A DNA stretch of 64,000 nucleotides, from NCBI RefSeq assembly GCF_033439725.1, contig NW_026944383.1:7502001-7566000 (forward strand), written 5' to 3'. Source of the stretch: Neurospora tetraspora. Lineage: Eukaryota; Ascomycota; Sordariomycetes; Sordariales; Sordariaceae. The notes below the pieces were generated by a model. The model saw nothing but the letters and a program-made list of their open reading frames with translations. It ran no database searches and was not told the DNA's origin. Position numbers and translations under genes: made by a program. Below are positions 12,563-25,632 of the stretch, piece by piece; within the stretch, counting starts at the first letter, position 1; each line of letters opens with the position of its first letter.

Positions 12563-15500
12563 GTATTTATTTAACCCTAACGAATTAAATACTATTAAAA
12601 ATAAATTAATAATAATTTAGCTAAAAAATTCATCTCGCTATCCTAATCTACGGCCTCTTCTCTAATTTTATTCGTTAAAAAGTTAGGAAGTCGAATTTAT
12701 ATTTATATTAATTATAAAAGTATTAAAATTATAACTTTAAAGTCCGGCTATCTATTACCGCTAATTAAAGAGACCCTTAATACTATTTACCAGGCTAAGA
12801 TTTTTATTAAATTTAATATTATTACTACCTTTAATTATATTCGTATTAAATAGGAGTATAAATAGTTAATTACTTTTATTATATAATTTAGCCTATTCGA
12901 ATCCCTAACTATATTATTTAATCTATAAAGTAGATTAAGCGCTTCCTAAAATTATTTTAATAATATTTTATATAATATTCTTAACGTCTATATAACCGTT
13001 TATTTTAAAAATATTTTTATTTACTCTAATAATTTTAAAGATTACAAATAATATATTAATAATATCTTCAACTATTTAATATAGGCCGACTTCAATACTA
13101 ATATTAATAAATACGAATTCTATATAATACGTACAAAATATTTAAATTTAATTATTACCCTATGAAGCATCGAAATAAATCCGGAAAAGGTTAAAGCCGT
13201 TACCGAATAAGCGGTTCTAAAATCTAAAAAATCCTTATAATCTTTCTTAAACTTCGTAAATTTCTGCGAGCGCTTTATACCAAACTTCTTAATAATAATA
13301 ACCCCGCTATACGAATTTACTAAGAAAAACGCCGCCTAAACTTAAATTAATACCTATTAATAAACTTTTAACGTACTAAAGGAAACCTTTACAAAAAGCC
13401 CCATTCTAAAGATTTATAACTAAATTAAAAAGACCGTTATCAAAACCGATACTTCAAATTAAGCTATAGGTGGTACCCTATCCTCATATGGGAATAACGG
13501 AATATTATACCTAATGGCTTACTTTTTAATTAAATATTCTTCGTAAAAGTATAATTATAATATTTATAATAAAGAACTCCTCGCTATTATTAAAGCATTA
13601 AAAAAGTAGAAGCTAAAACTTAAAAGCGCTTAATAACCTTTTAATATCCTAACGAACTATAAAAATCTATAAACTTTTACGACTAATAAACAATTTATCT
13701 AATATTATATACAATGGTCCCAATTCCTATCCTAATTCAATTTCTTAATTAAATATATACCGGGTTCTAAAGACTTCCGCCCAGACGTATTAAACTAGAA
13801 AATAAATAACCGTCCTAATAATATAAAAAAACAATAAACTTACAACTAAAAAACGCTTACTTTTAAACCCCTCGTAATTCGAAGACGGCTATTTCTTTAA
13901 GGAGGACCCTATTATTAATTTCTCCCTCTATTTACTAAATATAAATAACCTTAATAATAAATTAATTAACGATTTAATTTATATTAATTATGAAACGTTT
14001 ATCTTCTTATAAGAATTCGTTTCCTATTTAATTAACGAAATAAAGCGCTAATAGTTATCGATTATTAAAAAGGTTTTTTATTACGCTTTTTCGGAATATT
14101 ACGCTGTAAATAGTATTGTAAAATGGTGGAATAAGATAATTATCGACCCCTACAACAAAAAGCTCCAATTCTAATTAATTAACCGTTAATACAATTCTCC
14201 CGGCGCAAACTACCTTAATTACAATATTATATATAAATTCCTGTAACGCGAATCTTATTAAGAGGGGATATATAACAATGTAAAGACTTTTTATAAAGGC
14301 TACTTCCTTTACGTAAAAATTAAATCGCTAAAGCGGGGTTTAACCGGATATTTTAAATTTATAACCGTTTCTCTAACGCTATAGAAAAATATATTTATCG
14401 ATTATATTACCCTACTACTAGGAAGTACCTATTTCGGCCAAACTTTTAAATATATCGCCGTTGTTATCGATTGACTAATTAAAATACAAAACTATATACC
14501 TATAATAACTTTAAAAGTAGAGGAACTAATAGACTACTTTATTAATTGTATTTATTCAATTTATAACCTACTAAATCATATCTTATTTAATAAAGATACT
14601 GAATTTATATTATATTTTTACACTACTTTTTATAAGAAGTTATTAATTATTTGTAAATTAACTTCAACTTTCTACCTTTAAATTAATGCTCAAATAAAAC
14701 GTATTAACGTAGAAATAAAATAATTCCTACGGTTTCATATTAATTAAATACAAATTGATTAAGCGAAATAGCTACTAATTATAGAATCTATTAAAAATAA
14801 CGCTATATTGTCATTTATGGGCGTTTCTCCCTTCTTCGCTAATTATAGCTACTATTTATAAATAAATACCGAACTTCGTACTCCGCTACTCTTAAATCTC
14901 TCCCTAATCCAATTAAAGGAATACTATAAAATATTTAAATTAGCGGACCGTTTCCAGCAAATTTAAAACTTTATCGTCTAATAAACCCGTCGGACCCAAA
15001 AATAATATAAAAATAATACCAATAAAAATATATATCGATTCTCTTAAATACTATCCTAATAATATAGTCCTACTAAATATAATAAACCTTATTAACGGTC
15101 GACTATATTTAAAACTCTATCCGTAATAAGAGAGTCCTTTCTATATTACCCGAATAAAAAATTATATAATATACCTCGTACTCCTAACTAATATAAAATA
15201 TTCGCCGGTATTCTATATTTTTATAATATAACTATAAATCAGTAGAAGCCTTCCTAGCCAAAATACGTCGTTTAACGTAAAACTAAATCACAGGCGTATA
15301 ATAATTAAAATAAACAATTATAAGGAACGAAAAGAATAAAATTTCAAAAACTTCATCGATTACGCCTAATTCAGCGGTAATTATCATTAGTATTACCGCG
15401 TCGAATAGAAAAGTAACTACTAGCCGACCTAAAAACCTAAAAATAATATTATTAACTATAAAAAAATATTTTAACGCTTTTATAGCAAATTCCTAAATAA

Positions 15501-15954
15501 ACCTACGCCGCTAAACGTTAAAGCTATACTAATTAAATAACCTCCAATACCGGCAGCTGCTCTAAAACCAGCCGCCGCTGTAAAGCTACCGGCCGCCGCT
15601 CTAAAATTACCGACGCCCCCAATACCCCCGAAACGCCGGTCCACCCGTATTGCCTAATATAAAATTACCGCCGCTATTATCATTATAATATAACCGCTAC
15701 CTAATATAGTTATAATTATAATAGGGCTGGAAAATAAATTTATAATATATAAAGAACGGAGATTAGAAATAGTATTTACAAAGATAGCGAGACGTTTAAT
15801 AGATATTTAGTCTAATCGAATACTAAAGACGGAGTTTATAGATTATAATAAAATATTAAAGGATTACGAGAAGAATTTAAAATAGATAATCTAAAGTATC
15901 ATTACATATATATATATATTCGAAGCTACTAAAATTTCTTTTGAAGGGGGATAG

Positions 15955-16158
15955 TATTATAAAATTAACCTATAATATTCTTATACTATACTAACTACCT
16001 TATATACTATACCTAAAGTATAATAATTACGTACAGTTATATATATACACGTGTACGGACTAGCCTACCAAGGCTCTCGCCTATATAGCCAGTCCTCTAC
16101 GCATACCTTCCTTTCCTCTCCTCCGCACAACAACGCATATCTTACCCTACCCCCAACA
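15955..16158 (+). repeat. Candidate 3' LTR of relic B
   Basis: It begins TATTATAAAATTAACC directly after a purine tract (TTTTGAAGGGGGATAG) and ends at CCCCCAACA. The second half, from about 16020, is much less mutated and carries a TATATATACACG box and pyrimidine-rich text typical of fungal LTRs. No partner 5' copy was found in the window, so the call rests on position and ends only. Confidence 0.5.
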
Positions 16159-16989
16159 ATGCCTCGCCCTTTAATAAGAAATTATAAAAGAATAGAATAA
16201 ATTAATGAATTTTAAAGATTGTATTTGGGTCAGCTATTTAGTTAGATATTAGTTAATGAATATTTAGAGGATTTGGAATCCCTATACTAATTCTATTATC
16301 ATTATACGAAACGTTGTATTTAATAAAAACGAAGTCTTCCCTAGTAGTAATATTAAAGAAATTTATATTACCCGTAATATTTCTTTTAAAGAATTGGTTA
16401 CATAATTAAGAAACTTTTATTAAGTAAATATTGTATAAGTAGACGTTTTGTAAGTTAAGGCTATACCTACTATAAATAATGGAGTTCCTGGCCCTATTGT
16501 TTAAGACTTTCTTACTGAGATTGAAAATATATTAGGAGAAGAAGAGGAATTAGGGTTTTTAGAGATATAAATGCAATTTAGATTTTTAGAAGTCTTGTAA
16601 GTATTAGGAATACTATTAGGTTTGGAGATATTGTAAGGGTTTTTAGAGCCCTTATTATCGCCGCCCGTATAATCGCTATCGAATTTTTAAAATACGGTTT
16701 TAAATTCGAAGGATAAAAAAGAGGGTTATTTCCCTACGCTTCCTAGTAATTTAGCCGCGTTTTTAGTAATCGATTTTCTTATTTTAATAAAGAATTATAG
16801 CTAATTATAGATAAATACATTTATTAAGCCGCGACGTTCTTATTTATAAAGGGCAATCGACCTATAGGTTTCTAGGAAAATAAGGTTATAAATTAAACCT
16901 TCTTAAAATAAATAAAAGAGAAGGGTATCAATATCGATCTTAGTTACAATTCTAAATTAAAAATAATAGGGGAGATTATTAACCGCTAT

Positions 16990-19044
16990 AGAATAAAGGG
17001 TATATTAAAGACCCTTTATTGAACTCATTTTCTATTTCATCTAAAGTACTATAATAATTTCAATTTTCATCCCTTTAGGGAATTCTTTAAAGCTATAGAA
17101 AAAGGAATATTTAGATAAATATAAGGATAAGAAGTCTTAAAAGTAAATTAATATTAAAGAAGCGGGAAATAACGGAATATTCGGTTCAATATAGGTATAT
17201 CTTTATAAATTCAATTCAAACGGCCGATTCCTTAAATATAAAGCGCGTTTAATTATATATAGGGACTAGTAATTTAAAAATAGTATATATAAAACGTATA
17301 TAACGATTCTAATAATTAAATCGTTCTATATCCTAATAATTTTAACCGCCTATTTTAACTTCGATTTAATTTAATACAACGTAAAAAACGCTTTTATTAA
17401 TACTATATTCAATAAAGTAATATTTATAAAAGCTCCCCCTAAATATATTAGAAACAATTAAATACTTTAACTATTATATACGTTATATAATTTATAGAAA
17501 TCTCCCCTCCTTTAATGATAGGAATTTATTAAAACTTTCGTAACTATAAATATAAATCCTTTTCCTATAGAGCCTAATATCCTAATTAAAGATAACATAT
17601 TTTTTTTCTTCTACGTCGACGATATTATTATTACTTATAAATATAGGGATAAAGAAATTACTATAATTAAAGGGGTAGTAGCTACTATAGAGAGGAAATA
17701 TTAATTAATGAGTAGAAAATTATTAAAGTAGTTTTTAAATATTAAAATTATTCAAAACCGAAAAAAGAGATTAATTTGGCTATTATAACGCAATTATATT
17801 TAGAAGATTACGGAGAAGGTTAAACGTACTAAAAACTTCTACTCTATGCTTATAATTAAAAAAGAATTCCTACTTTACTAAAGTAATATAGCCCCGTATA
17901 AAATTTACGTATATTAAATTAAAATTAATTCGATTTCCTATATCGCTATTATATCGCGATTAAATATAATTTTCCCAGGTTTTAAATTCGTTCGATTTAA
18001 TTTAAATTCTAATTCAATATATTATACAATTAAAAATCGAATATTATTCTACCTTCTTACAACTCAAAATTACGCTCTTTAACTAAATAGTAAAGACCGT
18101 TAAGACTTTTATATTATAACTAATTCCTTATTTATAAATAACTCTCTTAATCGAAAGAATTTATAAGCGTTTCTATTCAAATTCTTGGGCGCTATAATCG
18201 ATTGGCGAATTAATAAATAAAATATAATTATAACCTTATTTATAGAGGCCGAATTACTATCCCTCAATTAGGGAACTAAGGAGGCTATTTATACTCGCCG
18301 TCTCTTTAATAAATTTACCCTAAAGTTCGAAGATTAAGAGGCTATACCTATAAATTATAATAATAAATAAATAATACAATTTATTATAAAAGAGGGAGTT
18401 TAATTCGTAATTAAATTTAAATATATTAACGTATATAAGTACTAGTTAAGGTAAGTATAAGAGAGGAAATTAGTAAACGTAATCTATATACTTACTAAAG
18501 AGTAAATTATTAATAGCTTTACTAAGAGCTTCCTTCCTATAATATATTTGAAATTTATAGAATAATTGGGACTCGTAGAATTATAGTAATGATAAATTTA
18601 ATTACGAGAATTTAATAGCGGAAATATCGTTATAGGCCGCCCGAAGGGTATAGAAGATTTTATAAAGGAGGATTCGGGCAACGAATTGGTAAGTATAATA
18701 ATAAATATAATAGGGCGAGACTTTGACGAATAATAACTTAAAAGCTACTATAACGAAGAAGTAATCTAGAGATAATATTATTTCTAGCCAGTTTTGGAAG
18801 GATTTCAGGGCATTTTAGGGCATTTCTAGGTAGATCTAGGGTAGTTTGTACACTAGATCTAAAGGGGTATATCAAAGGCCAGGGGATCCACTAGCTATAT
18901 ACGTACCCAATTGGGCTAAGATGTACGGGATTTATTATAGATACTAGAGCTTCAAGTCTACAGAGCCAATCTTACACACATACACACAATCAAGCCACGT
19001 TGAACCCATATCGATTATTACCAGTAATATCACAGTTCCTGACA
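16990..19044 (+). mobile_element. Ty1/copia retrotransposon relic, 3' half
   Basis: Translation through stops on the plus strand shows copia RT and RNase H in order. HPFREFFKAIE lies near 17075. The intact active-site text FFFYVDDIIITYKY lies near 17600-17640, followed by KRLIWL near 17770 and then SLNRKNL, GAIIDWRINK and FIEAELLSLN near 18140-18260. The VNVIYILTKE end motif is near 18475-18510. An LTR follows at 18776-19044. RT and RNase H frames are broken by RIP stops. The upstream part (16159-16990) gave no confident gag or integrase text and no 5' LTR was found, so the element may be 5'-truncated. Confidence 0.85.
18776..19044 (+). repeat. 3' LTR of the copia relic, largely unmutated
   Basis: The start TATTATTTCTAGCCAG (expected TG) follows the copia coding end, and the stretch finishes at TTCCTGACA next to single-copy DNA. 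Unlike the interior it retains ordinary CA/TG content (CCAGGGGATCCACTAGC, ACACACATACACACAATC). Its layout resembles that of the LTR at 61932, including the alternating CA/TG run near the end. Confidence 0.65.
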
Positions 19045-19305
19045 GGGGGTGGCCGCGCCGTTAAAGAGAAGCGGTAAAAACCGGCAATATCCGCCCATTC
19101 GGATACTTGCCTCCTTGATCAAAAGATGATTGTCGCTGTTGGCAGTTGGCGAGAGAGATCCCAGGTTATAGCCTGGTAGGAAGGTCTTTCAAATCGTGTT
19201 CATTAGCGTGTAATATTATAACCAACTTGATGTTGCGTAAGACAAAAACGAACAAGACCCAAGGAACGCCTCATTGTAAGCAAATCATCAACATGTCTGT
19301 TTCTT

Positions 19306-20972
19306 TCAGATGAGACCTGCCCGAGCAGCCTCACTTCCACCCTCCTCCAGAATGGTCTCCACCTTCTGTTTGCCCTTACCGATGCTGCCCTCGCCAACGC
19401 CCATTCTGCGCGCAACGTAGCGCTGGGCGATGATACCCACGGAGAGGCTCAGTGCCTCCTCAACCCACTCGGCAACCCACTCGCGCGGGTCAACGCCACC
19501 ACTTTCGACAATGTCACGAATCTCCTCCGGTACGCGCTCAAAGTCGAACTCTTGGCCCTCGTCGGCACTACCGGGGGTAAGAGGCGCGGCGGCAGCGTCT
19601 AGCCAGCGGATCCACTTGGCAGGAATCGACTGGCTGACGGCCGAGTACTGGATATCATGGATGGGATCGAAGATATAGACGGCGAAGCAGACCAGGTCGT
19701 CAATCTTATCCTCATCCAAGACATCAGATGACTCCTTCTCCTTCTCCGAAGCTGACGAGCCCGCAAAGAGCGCCTTGTCCTCCTTCACACCGATGGCCTG
19801 CACCGACAAGAAGATGTCCGAAGTCCGAACGGGGTTGCTTTCGCCAGCAGGCTCCATGGCTCGCTGGCGCGCTACCTCAATGCCACCGTGCGCGGCGAAG
19901 TAGTCGTTGGCATAGCCCTCGGCGTTAGCCCGGCAGAGCTTGGTTCCCTCGACCATACCGTTGATGACGCCCAGGTCGCGAGGGATCTCGACTTGCCGCC
20001 ACCAGGGTCCGTCGCGCCAGCCGACCGTTGATGAGCCACCGAAGAAGGAGGGCTTCTCGGACGAGTTGCGTGCTGTTGACTCTTGACCCCGTTGGATGAC
20101 CAGGAGATCGCCGCCCTCGACCTGGGACATGACGCGACTAAAGACACCGTGGATAAGAGGATCGAGGGAGGGATATCCGACGAGGTCGTGGGTTATGTGA
20201 ATGAGCAGCCGCTCGTGCGATGAAATGGGCGGGGCGAGGGTATGAAGGATATTGGTGAATGTCGGGATGGCGCGATGTACGAGATCTTCTCCAACTGTTA
20301 TGAGAAATGCCAATCAGCATTGATTGCAATGGTAGAGAGAGATATGACGCGGACGATATTGAATCCATCTGATGGGCAAGACTTACCGAGACCGCGCAAA
20401 GCGCCCACGTTGCCGCGAACCTGGTCGGCCCATTTCTTAGCCTCCTCGTTCTGCTGAATCTCCTTGACAGCGGCTTCGGCTTGCTTCACAGCGGCAGCAG
20501 CCGTCGAGGCAGCAGTAGACAAGAAGCCGCCCCACCAACTTCCGCCAGAGCCCGCAGCTGGTTGTGGCTTCTCGGCAGGCTTCTTCTCGGACTCGTGCGG
20601 ATCGGAGCTTGTCGCGCTGGGGGTGAAGGTGCCAGTCGGGTGGGATGCGGTGCTCTCGCCCGACTTTCGTGTGGAAGCGCTGGTGTCGGCAGCGGGAGGT
20701 GGAGTGTTGGTCGAGGTGCGCTTCGCCGGCGAAGCTTTGGCGGCGAGGTCGCGGACGCGAGGGGTATGAGGTCTTTCGGGAGCTTTCGAGACAAGCTCGT
20801 CCTCTAGCTCGGCCAGGATATCTCGGTCGGCGGCATCGTTCTTGGGCTTAGCAGGCGCTCGCTTAGTCTTTGGCGTCGATGACTTGTTGATGGCAATGTC
20901 GTCGCCGATGCCCTCGAAGAGCTCACCGAGCTCGTCGTCGGTAGGATCAGTCTTGGATCGTTTAGTGGCCAT
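19306..20972 (-). CDS. MTC1: MTC1-like protein (maintenance of telomere capping family)
   Basis: Two exons, 20972-20387 and 20294-19306, joined across a 92-nt intron (donor GTAAGT, acceptor AACAG) give 524 residues; the codon split at the junction restores valine and a clean frame. The N-terminal third is low-complexity and charged (Lys/Pro/Thr/Ser), followed by a Gly/Trp motif SGGSWWGG and an Ala-rich helix (about residues 135-195). The C-terminal domain (about 196-524) has HITHDLVGYPSLDP and the WAEWVEEALSL-like end seen in the fungal Mtc1/DUF5427 family. The yeast member was named from a telomere-capping screen; its molecular role is unclear and a trafficking link is suspected. Family recognition is from memory of its motifs. 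An LTR retrotransposon lies 121 bp upstream of the ATG. Confidence 0.78.
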
Positions 20973-21093
20973 TGTGTTGTTAGCGGGCGATGTGCGTCCC
21001 GATGTTCTGTGTTGTCGAGGGTGGAATGATGTCCCAGGGTGGATGGGTGGGTGGATTCAATCGAGATAAGGGAGCGGCGGGCGGGAGCACAGT

Positions 21094-21298
21094 TGTCAGG
21101 GTGATGTGGGTATGCAGTGTATATGTGTGTAGATTGTTGATGATCTAAACTAAGAACTGGCCAGGAATCTGGCTCGAGGATACAAAGTATCCTCCTAGTG
21201 CTTGATTCATTGGGTACCGCCTTCCCCAGAAGGTTGGCTTGAGTCCGGCTTGGCCTGTGCGTCAACAGGTAGGTACATGCATATCCAGTGCCCTAATA
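21094..21298 (-). repeat. LTR of the gypsy element (MTC1 side)
   Basis: 205 bp, starting TGTCAGGG and ending CCCTAATA, a RIP-mutated form of CCCTGACA that would pair with the start. It matches 25633-25826 over its whole length. The differences are C/T or G/A transitions, plus an 11-base stretch (GTTGGCTTGAG) present only here. Confidence 0.92.
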
Positions 21299-24219
21299 AT
21301 AATTTATTAAGTAAATATATGGTCTAAAATATTTCTGATTCGGATTCTGACTTTTTATTTCTTCGTTTTTTTAAGTAACTATACTTCTAAAACTTTAGGT
21401 TTCAATTGTTTTAATGTAACCCAATAGTTAAATTCTTTCTTTGTCCTATTATATTCAATTAAATATTTAACGATACTTAACTTTTCTATCTTCTTTACTG
21501 TTACTTTTACTAGCGTATTAATACCTTTAATAAGGATTAGGGCTGGTAATTGTTTACTATAAGAGTTAAATTTTCCGGCTGGTTCTAGATAGTCAATATT
21601 AATTACGGGGTATATTTTCTAATACGTAAGGAAGTTAAATTTGTAAATTCTGCGCCCGATTCGCTCTAAAACTTTGAATAGCCCTATATATTGTGGACTT
21701 AATTTGTTGCTTAGAGTTATTATTGAAAGTATCGAATATACTTTAGATAAATAGAGGTAAATTCGATCGCCGACGTTAAAGGATTTAATAATGTACTTCC
21801 TGTTGAAGTGGTATTTTATTGTTGTAATAGCGATGGATAGGGCGTTATAAGCTTCGATCTTAGATATTGGTAAATTTAATTTATTTGGTAATTTCTCCGA
21901 AACGACTTCGGCAATGCCAGTTGACTAGAATCTACGGACTATTTTATTTGGCGATTATTACGTTAATAATACCTTATAATTATTATATTCGAATTTTAGT
22001 TTTAGAATAATCTCGGGCTAGAGTTCGATCTTCTCTAAGCTTTAGATATAGTGCCGTAAAGCAGATTTGATTACTTATATTAAACGTTTAAATTGTCTAT
22101 CTGTTAATATTTTGTATATTATATTATATAGGAGTTTAGTGCTGAAGTACTACTAAATGCCCTTTTATATTACTGATACGAATTTTGGATCTTTGTTCGT
22201 TAAAATTTGGTATAGTAATCCCTAATTTCGAGAAAGAAGTTTTATAATTAAGGCCTTTCTCTATTATTATACGGTCTACGTTGACTTTCTCGGGATTACG
22301 ATGATTTCCTTGCTATATTTACATATTACGACGAAGTAAACGTCGAATCCTTCTAGTAAAGTCAGTAAGTTTAATATAAAGTTTATTATAATAAAGAAAT
22401 ACGGGTATAGCAGTCCTAATAATCGTTATAGGTTCCTGTATGGTTTGTGTTTTTGTATATTGTTGATTTTGTATTTTGGATAAGATTTTAGGAATTCTCT
22501 TAGCCTTTTTAATCCTTTATCGATATAAAAGTTAAATAAGTGCGGTACTAACTTATTATAGCTTTGGTGATTCTTATTATAAAACGTTTTGAAGACGTTA
22601 TAAAGGCTATTTTTAGGGATTATAAATTTATAGGAGTCGTTTTGGACTTTCTAAAGGAGGTTATTACGAATTTGGAATAGAAGTTCAGCTTTTTCGTTAC
22701 TTAGGGTTCCGTTTTATTGAATTATTTTATATATTGTCCTTTATTATGGGTTTTCGAAGTATCCGTTAATTAGTTATTAATGGAAATTCGTTTCAATAGC
22801 GACGATTACAGCCTTTGTTGAGATTTGTATCTTGTCGAATCCCTCGTCCTTAATAAAATTGTTTAATAGTTTAATTCTAAGTAGGGGTATTTATATTTGG
22901 CTTGCCTATATTTGATTTGTATTTATATTTAACGCTTAGTATTTATTAGCCTCGTTAAGTAATATATTAAGGCCGCTTGGTTTCCTAGGGTCCGTTTTAT
23001 TATTATTTGAATTAAAACGTAAAAGTATATTTGGAACAATATAGTAGATATTTAGTTTATAAAGAATTTGTATATTAAATAGATTGATAAATTCTATAGC
23101 TCTCATTAATTGCTTATTTAATACGTTGGCGGCCGTTGAGTTGGCTATATTTACTTACCTTATTATATTAAATACGGTAGAATAGTTTGTAAAATAGTAT
23201 ATTCCGGCCTTAATTATATTAATCTAGTGCCTTGCTTTTGATATAGCCTAGATAAATCTTAGGATTTCTATTTTTGTAGCCTAGTATCGTTTCTTTATTT
23301 AGGATAGAGTACGAGAGAGGAATACGATCGGTTGAATTGTTGTTCTGGGCAGGTACTTTATTACTTTGCCGTCGGAATCCCAGATTTTCTCGAATATAGA
23401 TTCTTCAATACAGTAGATTTCGACGCCGATTCCGCGTTTATAAGTATTATAGTCGAAATAAAGTAATCGATTTGGGTTAAAGTGGTAAAGTTTAACTGGG
23501 TTCGATAAGGCCTGTTTAATGGCTTCGAAGGCGGCTATTTCTTCTTAGGATAGTAGATTAAAAAGTATGGTTACGGCTTAGGCCTTTCGATTATACTTAT
23601 TTTTGGGAAGCGGTTTTAATAGATATGGTTTTGATAGATATGGTTTTGATAGATTCGGCGTCGACGAAGTTTGTTTTGATTGGGTTCTACTTCCTAAACT
23701 TAACGTCGCTTGTGTGTTATCCGGTTCGGGACCCTTTCGGCGATGAATTTTGAGGACTTTAGTTTTCTTACGTTAGAGGGGATTAATAATGATGCTATAG
23801 TTAGGCATATGGTGCCTCTGGTAGCCTCAGCGTCGATAGAGGTTATTTCTAGTAATAAATAGTCGGCTTCCGAAAGAATATAGTTATACTACGTTAAAGC
23901 GGGGCTTAAAAAATATTAGGTCTAAATATAGCGAATTTGGACTTTGCTATCGTTTTTAAAATTGCGAGCTTAGTACTTTAATTTGTTTATAAAGGCGTAG
24001 ATGTTTATATACTTAGTTATCTTTTTATTAAATTAAATTCTATTAACGGAAGTTGTAGATGGATTAAAGTAGTTAATATTTAATATTTTAATATTGAAAT
24101 TGGTTGAGGGGGCAGGTATTTTTATAATCGTTTTAGTAATTATTTTTGATACAAGGGCGACGATTTCCGCCTGAGTTAGGTTTCCTATTATTTTGATATC
24201 CCCGTTTTTATTACGTTCG

Positions 24220-24640
24220 ATTTCTTGATTTTAAAGTTCCTAATGTTTAGCCTCTCGGCGACGTTAAGCTTCGTTAAATTCGATTTGACGGCGAGCTTCT
24301 TTAAATTTAGTTTGACGGCGTTAATCTTTTTTAAGTTGGGTTTGACGAGTTTTCTTAAGTTCGATTTGATAACGACGTTAAATTTTAAGGTTTTAATTTT
24401 ATTAACGACGAACTTCTTCGAATTCGGTTCGACGGCGTTAAGCTTCGTTAAATTCGGTTTAATGACGGACTTTTTTAAGTTCCCTTTAATGACGACGTTC
24501 CGTAAGTTCAGTTCAGCGATTACGTTCAGCTTAAAAATGTTGATTTTCTTTAAGTTAGGTTTAATAATATTTAGTTTCGAGTTGTTAAGCTTCTTAACGT
24601 TCTGTTTTTTGTTGTTGGAATTCTATTGTTAGACGTATAG
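24220..24640 (-). repeat. Degenerate charged tandem repeat in the gag region of the gypsy element
   Basis: A unit of about 27-33 bp recurs many times (on the plus strand, GACGGCGTTAAGCTTCGTTAAATTCG and variants). On the minus strand it encodes an alternation of charged residues around a QIEFNEA.RR-like core, suggesting a long coiled coil or charged helix in the ancestral gag or spacer protein. The open plus-strand frame over the same DNA (24225-24632) is only the antisense of this repeat and is not called as a gene. Confidence 0.7.
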
Positions 24641-25632
24641 CGTATTCGATAACGGCTTCTTGCTGTTCCTTGTACTATTAGTTTAACTCTTGGATTTCGA
24701 GTTGTTCCCTAATTAGCTGTTGGTAACGTTCGAATTTATAGAGGAGGTCTTATGGGGTTTTTTCGCTAATAGATAGGGAGTAGAGGACTTCTTGGAGGTT
24801 TAGAACTTTAGTTAAGTTAGTTCTGGGTTTGGGTGTTTAAGGTAGATCGGTTAGAAATAATTAAAGTTAGGAAAGTATATACTTGTAGCCTCGGCGTAGA
24901 TTAATAAGAAGGTTAGGTTATTCTTTAATAGGTTAATGTGTTGGAGCTTTCGTAAAGACGCTTTGTTTGATCTATTGTCGCTAGTTTCTTAGAAACCCAG
25001 GAAACGAGTTCTTTTTAGTACCCTAGTTAATCGGGAACCTTTCTTCGCTATTAGGAACGGGATCTTTAAGTTCGAAGGTAAGTTTAAAACGTTTAGCGAA
25101 GTTAAAGTCGTCTTTTATAAGTAAGGTAAATTGGGGTTATTCGTTAAAATGGAATCTGAAGATTTGGCAGGCTCGTAGATATTTATTAGTCATTTAATTA
25201 GATTCGAGAGAATTGAAAATATTAATTTTAGTTTGACGTAGAATGCGTTCTAATCAGGTTTGTAGAAATTGATAATATCAATTTACTTGGATTTAAATCG
25301 ACGATTTTAGATTTAGTGGGTAATTTTAGGAAATTAATAGTTTCGATTCTTTTAATTTAATATAGGAAGCATTTGAGTTGGATTTGGGAGAATTGATAAT
25401 ATTAATTCAGTGCGGGGTAATACGTTTAATATAATGTAGAAGTCTGCGTTTTGTTTGGTGCGAGTGTGTTAGGCGGGGTATTTTGGTCTTAGTTTGATTC
25501 GATTAGTGCTTCGTTGCTAAGGAGGGCTGGTGAAAATACTTTACGGGAGTCGAAAGAAGAAAGAAAAATTAATTAGTTCGATTCGTCAATGATAGCTTCG
25601 TTCCACGCGTTCGATACGTGCTAGCGCACTAC

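Larger units (their letters stand above)
9300..16158 (+). mobile_element. Ty3/gypsy retrotransposon relic B (host of a nested element)
   Basis: Plus-strand translation through stops gives a gypsy pol in canonical order. The start of the RT domain (KIEFRP.ITP) lies at about 10270-10314 and continues only at 12568 (FNPNEL), then FVKKLGSRIY, LPLIKETLN, the active-site region YFKNIFIYSNN near 13000-13030, RNase H text (TDTSN.AIGGTLS, KELLAII) about 13440-13620, and integrase (IAVVID, GVSPFFANY) about 14450-14850. The YxDD catalytic aspartates are replaced (K/N), so it is dead. A purine tract precedes a candidate 3' LTR at 15955. The interruption at 10315-12567 is a nested LTR element. The 5' LTR was not found, so the left end is a guess. 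Confidence 0.85.
1..18775. repeat. RIP-mutated, AT-rich block of dead retroelements
   Basis: This block is extremely AT-rich and has no long open reading frame; the only notable ORF (721-936) is a retroelement fragment. TpA is everywhere and CpA/TpG are scarce, while CpG (ccg, acg, cgg) remains common. That is what repeat-induced point mutation (CpA to TpA) leaves, rather than general deamination of methyl-CpG. Reading through stop codons reveals gypsy and copia polyprotein pieces, annotated separately. In fungi such blocks are normally silent, methylated heterochromatin; that state is inferred here. The boundary on the right is sharp, at the start of a weakly mutated LTR near 18776. Confidence 0.93.

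Noticed and set aside
24225-24632. 135-codon plus-strand open frame, hydrophobic and repetitive
   Set aside because: It is the antisense of the charged tandem repeat in the minus-strand gypsy element; its Phe/Leu richness is the complement of Lys/Glu codons.
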